A DNA stretch of 64,000 bases from Geomonas sp. RF6 (GTDB lineage: Bacteria > Desulfobacterota > Desulfuromonadia > Geobacterales > Geobacteraceae), in the NCBI RefSeq assembly GCF_021044625.1, contig NZ_CP087999.1:575001-639000 (forward strand), written 5' to 3'. This document shows, one piece after another, positions 60,816 through 64,000 of the stretch (position 1 is the stretch's first letter; every line of letters begins with the position of its first letter). A program made the translations under genes and the position numbers. Below the pieces are notes generated by a model. The model made no database searches, was not told the origin of the DNA, and worked only from the letters and a program-made list of their open reading frames with translations.

Positions 60816-61335
60816 CCGTCCCACCAGTTCCCAAAGCGTCAGAATTGTGACGACGCACGCTCTTCAAATGCCTGAGCGGGTAACATGCCGATAAAGGTGG
60901 ATAATTTTGACGCCCTCCTGCTAGATCCTTTACTAGCAAGCTTCCGCAATCAACAGTGCTGTGGATAACTCTGTTGATATCTCCGGGAAGGCCCCCTTTA
61001 TCTGCAATATTTTCATGATAGTTTAGCATTTTGCCTATTTTTTAATCATCCCGTAAACGGAGTTGCACCCCTCCTGACGCAGAGCCCCCTCCCCCACCGT
61101 AAACCTTCTTCTGTCACAGCACTTTCCCCACTCTGTCTGCCACCAGATGCAGTCAAAGGAAATGGAGGCAACGTGTTGATACCTGCTCTCCGATGATAGG
61201 CATAAAAAATTTGCCCCAACTCTGCTGTTGAGAAGAAAACTACAAAGTAGCGGCTATAATCGTATCGGTTCTCTGCCTTGCCAGTGGGTCCCTACGGCTA
61301 TGACTCAAGGTGTTTTGCAATGTCAGGAGGTGGTC
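60816..61335. other. Intergenic region upstream of the cbb3 oxidase operon
   Basis: 520 bp with no convincing gene; it should hold the oxidase promoter. It is AT-richer than its surroundings. One perfect DnaA-box-like word TGTGGATAA (near 60960) and one near match (GGTGGATAA near 60896) occur. No Fnr-type palindrome (TTGAT-N4-ATCAA) was found. Confidence 0.5.
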
Positions 61336-62733
61336 ATGCTGCAAAAAGAGGTCTACGCGGACGACGTGGTAAAAGGATTCATCATCTCCAGTATCGTCTG
61401 GGGTGCCGTCACGGTTCTTCTCGGCGTGCTGATCGCCCTCCAGCTTTCACACCCCCAGTTCAACATCCCCCCCTACTTCTCCTACGGCAGGCTGCGCCCG
61501 ATACACACCAACGCGGGGATCTTCGGCTGGGGGGTCGGGAGCTTCATGGCGTTCTTCCTGTACATCACCCAGCGCCTGGCAAAGAAGAGGCTGTGGAGCC
61601 CAGGGCTCGCCCGGGTGCAGCTTTGGCTCTTCAACATCGTGATCGCGCTGGCGGCGGTGACCCTCCTCATCGGGATGAACAGGTCGAAGGAGTACGCCGA
61701 GCTGGAGTGGCCGGTGGCGCTCCTCGTGGTGGTGCTGTGGGTCATCTTTGCGGTGAACATCTTCATGACCATGATGAAGCGACGGGAAGACCAGATGTAC
61801 ATATCGCTCTGGTACATTCTCGCCGCTCTCGTCGGTGTCGCCGTCCTCTATATCGTCAACAATGCCGGGATTCCGGTGTCCCTCGGAAAGTCGTACTCTG
61901 CCTTTGCCGGGGCCAACGACGCAAACGTGCAGTGGTGGTACGGACACAACGCGGTGGCAATGGTCCTCACCGCGCCGCCGCTGGCCATCTTCTACTACTT
62001 TCTCCCCAAAACGACCGGCGAGCCGATCTACAGTCACCGCATGAGCGTCATTGCCTTCTGGAGCCTCATCTTCATGTACCTGTGGACCGGGGCGCACCAC
62101 CTTTTGTGGACGCCGGTTCCGGACTGGGTCCAGACGCTGGCGATGGCCTTTTCGGTCATGCTGATCGCCCCCTCCTGGGCCGCTGTCTTCAACGCCTACT
62201 TCTCCATGAACGGGCAGTGGCACCAGATGCGCGACAACTACCTGGTGAAGTTCCTGATCTTCGGAGTAAGTTTCTACGGGCTGCAAACGCTGCAGGGTCC
62301 GTCGCAATCGATCCGCACCTTTTCCGCCTTCATCCACTATACAGACTGGGTCCCCGGGCACGTGCACATGGGTGCGCTGGGGTGGGTCTCGCTCGTTCTC
62401 TTCGCCGCGATCTACTACACGCTGCCGCGGCTCTACGACAGGGAGATCTACAGCATCCCCCTGGCAAACCTCCACTTCTGGCTCGCGGTGACGGGTCAGC
62501 TCATTTTCTCCATCACCCTGTGGATCGGGGGGGTGCAGCAGGCGAGCATGCTCGAAGCGACCAATCCCGACGGCAGCCTCCACTACAGCTTCATGGAAAC
62601 ACTGGTCGAGCTCTACCCCTACTGGCACATCCGGGTGCTGGGAGGGATCATCTACCTCCTGGGGCTCCTCGTCTTCATCTACAACATAACGAAGACCATT
62701 ACCGGCGCTGCGCCTGCCGTGCAGAAAGCCTAA
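61336..62733 (+). CDS. ccoN: cbb3-type cytochrome c oxidase subunit I
   Basis: 465 residues from ATG 61336, which has a CAGGAGG site; an upstream in-frame ATG at 61300 lacks one. Twelve membrane helices. The metal ligands stand out: RPIHTNAGIFGWG (heme b), WWYGHNAVAM (CuB), WTGAHHLLWTPVPDW (CuB histidine pair) and VPGHVHMGALGWV (heme b3 and b). The conserved TPVPDW and WWYGHNA strings are cbb3-specific. It reduces oxygen to water with high affinity. First gene of the cco operon. Confidence 0.97.
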   Translation: MLQKEVYADDVVKGFIISSIVWGAVTVLLGVLIALQLSHPQFNIPPYFSYGRLRPIHTNAGIFGWGVGSFMAFFLYITQRLAKKRLWSPGLARVQLWLFNIVIALAAVTLLIGMNRSKEYAELEWPVALLVVVLWVIFAVNIFMTMMKRREDQMYISLWYILAALVGVAVLYIVNNAGIPVSLGKSYSAFAGANDANVQWWYGHNAVAMVLTAPPLAIFYYFLPKTTGEPIYSHRMSVIAFWSLIFMYLWTGAHHLLWTPVPDWVQTLAMAFSVMLIAPSWAAVFNAYFSMNGQWHQMRDNYLVKFLIFGVSFYGLQTLQGPSQSIRTFSAFIHYTDWVPGHVHMGALGWVSLVLFAAIYYTLPRLYDREIYSIPLANLHFWLAVTGQLIFSITLWIGGVQQASMLEATNPDGSLHYSFMETLVELYPYWHIRVLGGIIYLLGLLVFIYNITKTITGAAPAVQKA

Positions 62734-62750
62734 AGGAGGGGGACGGACCG

Positions 62751-63611
62751 ATGCTCTACAAGAATCCGATAGTATTTCTCCTTGTCGCCGCCGCCACCGT
62801 GATGGTCGGAACGGTCGTCACCATGATCGTCCCCTTTCGCTGGATCAACGACCCGAAACTGAGGATCGCGGAGGTGAAGCCATACACGCCGCTCCAGCTG
62901 GAGGGGCGTGACATCTACATCCGCGAGGGTTGCAACAACTGCCATACCCAGACGGTGCGGCCGCTCCTCTCCGACACCGAGCGCTACGGCGAGTATTCGA
63001 AGGCGGGGGAGTTCGTGTACGACCAGCCGTTTCTCTGGGGATCCCGGCGCACCGGCCCTGATCTGGCGCGGATCGGCGGGAAGTACCCGGACGCCTGGCA
63101 CTACACGCACATGGCGACCCCCCAGGCGATGGTGCCCCGGTCGAACATGCCCGGGTACGCATTCATGAAGAGGCCGCTCGACACGAGCCTCACGGAGAAG
63201 AAGATGCGGGCGCTGCACTTCCCGTACAGCAGCACCGATCTCGAATCGCTGAAGGGGAAAACGGAGATGGACGCCATGGTCGCCTACCTGCAAAAGCTCG
63301 GCAACGACATCCCCTGGCGCAAGGCTGCCCAGACCATGGTAACAGGGGAGTTGCACAACCCCTACCTCGACAAGGTGACGGTGCTCCCCGAAGGAAAGGA
63401 GCTGTACGCCAAAAACTGCGCGCAGTGCCACGGAGCAGAACTGAAAGGGGGAGTCGGCCCGAGCCTTGTAGACATGGACCAGCCGGACAGCCGCGTCTTC
63501 CAGACCATCTTCGCAGGGACGCAAAGTGGGATGCCCCCCTTTGGAGAGACACTCGGGAAGGACCGCATCTGGAAGATCGTCACCTTTATAAAGTCCACCC
63601 ACAGGCACTGA
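62751..63611 (+). CDS. ccoO: cbb3 oxidase subunit II with an additional C-terminal cytochrome c domain
   Basis: 286 residues, AAAGGAGGG site upstream of ATG 62751. An N-terminal membrane helix and the CcoO core (EGRDIYIREGCNNCHTQTVRPL; YDQPFLWGSRRTGPDLARIGGKYPDAWH) are followed by PRSNMPGYAF, the methionine ligand region. Ordinary CcoO is about 200 residues. Here another 85 residues add a second cytochrome c domain with CAQCHGAELKG and GMPPFGE, giving two c hemes in one chain. Confidence 0.93.
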   Translation: MLYKNPIVFLLVAAATVMVGTVVTMIVPFRWINDPKLRIAEVKPYTPLQLEGRDIYIREGCNNCHTQTVRPLLSDTERYGEYSKAGEFVYDQPFLWGSRRTGPDLARIGGKYPDAWHYTHMATPQAMVPRSNMPGYAFMKRPLDTSLTEKKMRALHFPYSSTDLESLKGKTEMDAMVAYLQKLGNDIPWRKAAQTMVTGELHNPYLDKVTVLPEGKELYAKNCAQCHGAELKGGVGPSLVDMDQPDSRVFQTIFAGTQSGMPPFGETLGKDRIWKIVTFIKSTHRH

Positions 63612-63612
63612 T

Positions 63613-63753
63613 ATGATCTGGGCGAGCGTGTACTACCTGGGAACCACCATCCTCCTCTTCGTGATCTTTGCGGCGATCGTGAGAAGGACCTACAAACGAA
63701 GCGAGAAGGAACGGCTCGAAGGGCCGAAGTACCGGATGATGGAAGACGAGTGA
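63613..63753 (+). CDS. ccoQ: Small CcoQ-like membrane protein
   Basis: 46 residues: MIWASVYYLGTTILLFVIFA, one membrane helix, then a basic and charged tail (RRTYKRSEKERLEG) ending MMEDE. It begins 1 bp past the ccoO stop and sits between ccoO and ccoP, the usual place of ccoQ. It helps stabilise the assembled oxidase. The name rests on size, topology and position. Confidence 0.8.
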   Translation: MIWASVYYLGTTILLFVIFAAIVRRTYKRSEKERLEGPKYRMMEDE

Positions 63754-63804
63754 CGAAGTGGAGTCCGGACCGGCGACGGCAAAATGGAGAAAGGAGACGG
63801 TTGC

Positions 63805-64000
63805 ATGTCAGATCACCACAGCTTCGACTACGACGGCATCAAGTACCGCATAGAGAGCAGGCCCCCTCTCGTCTTCACGATCCTTTTCTCCGGTCTGGTG
63901 CTCTGGGCGCTCGGCTTCATGGGGTACTTCCTCTTCAGCGACTGGTCCTCCGTCGGGGAGTACGTGCAGGAAAAGAAGGCAAATGACGCGCTAAAGGCCG
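63805..64000 (+). CDS. ccoP: cbb3 oxidase subunit III, N-terminal part (truncated by the window edge)
   Basis: ATG 63805 follows a GAAAGGAGACGG site. The 65 visible codons contain FDYDGIKYRIESRPPLVFTIL, one membrane helix (FTILFSGLVLWALGFMGYFLF) and the start of a charged stretch. CcoP starts with a polar segment and one helix before its heme domains, which lie beyond the window. The call is supported mainly by operon position. Confidence 0.8.
   Translation, partial: MSDHHSFDYDGIKYRIESRPPLVFTILFSGLVLWALGFMGYFLFSDWSSVGEYVQEKKANDALKA

Noticed and set aside
60950-60975. DnaA-box-like TGTGGATAA near the oxidase operon as a replication origin
   Set aside because: Only one perfect and one imperfect box are present, with no AT-rich unwinding array and no dnaA, dnaN or parAB genes nearby.

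Overview
The window looks like chromosomal DNA of a Geobacter/Geomonas-type member of the Desulfuromonadales (Geobacterales). The reasons are high GC, secreted c-type cytochromes carrying 4 to 15 heme motifs, NHL-repeat lipoproteins, a GEMM-Ib riboswitch very close to those known from Geobacter, a cbb3-type oxidase, and G/C-rich palindromic intergenic repeats. No rRNA, tRNA, insertion sequence, prophage or CRISPR array was seen.

Layout. (1) 1-11 kb, minus strand: an electron-transfer locus. Transcription runs from a 15-heme cytochrome through an NHL lipoprotein, a pentaheme lipoprotein, an outer-membrane beta-barrel, a second NHL lipoprotein and a 12-heme cytochrome to a strong terminator. 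A tetraheme cytochrome and a truncated repeat-domain protein with C-terminal hemes follow. The gene set fits a porin-cytochrome conduit across the outer membrane. (2) 11.5-16 kb: a hypothetical protein, an alpha/beta hydrolase, and a coupled pair of lipid-modifying type (cyclopropane-fatty-acid-synthase-like methyltransferase plus geranylgeranyl-reductase-like flavoprotein). (3) 16-19.7 kb, minus strand: an arsenosugar-type operon (mercuric-reductase-like flavoprotein, VTT membrane protein, AhpD-like protein, radical SAM ArsS). ArsS almost certainly reads an in-frame UGA as selenocysteine. (4) 20.1-22.1 kb: a cytochrome b plus membrane-anchored pentaheme cytochrome pair. (5) 22.3-26 kb: a 3',3'-cGAMP-type riboswitch with an overlapping terminator ahead of a secreted FN3/malectin protein and a secreted beta-helix protein.

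(6) 26.3-55.6 kb, minus strand: a 27-gene Wzx/Wzy-type exopolysaccharide locus with a consensus sigma-70 promoter at its head. It holds an initiating sugar transferase with a degenerate GGDEF-like N-terminus, three genes of the diacetamido-uronic acid (WbpB/D/E-like) type, export parts (Wza, Wzz, ExeA-like ATPase, CapB/CpsD-like protein), Wzx, an O-antigen-ligase/polymerase, six glycosyltransferases of families 1, 2 and 14 type, three FemAB-like proteins, an AsnB-like protein, a polysaccharide deacetylase, and an acyl-CoA ligase/acyl carrier protein pair. The set resembles exosortase (XrtA) polysaccharide loci, but no exosortase or PEP-CTERM protein is present. Two members look like pseudoenzymes: the CpsD-like protein lacks the P-loop lysine and the AsnB-like protein lacks the catalytic Cys2.

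(7) 55.8-60.8 kb: a Crp/Fnr regulator, a single-domain response regulator, a DUF255 thioredoxin-like protein, a nucleoside deoxyribosyltransferase-like protein and a small secreted protein. (8) 61.3-64 kb: a cbb3 cytochrome oxidase operon (ccoN, a ccoO with an extra cytochrome c domain, a 46-residue ccoQ-like gene and the start of ccoP) running off the right edge.

Together the window covers respiration at both extremes (outer-surface electron export and high-affinity oxygen reduction) and the extracellular matrix, with nucleotide second-messenger signatures (riboswitch, GGDEF-like domain) on the matrix side.
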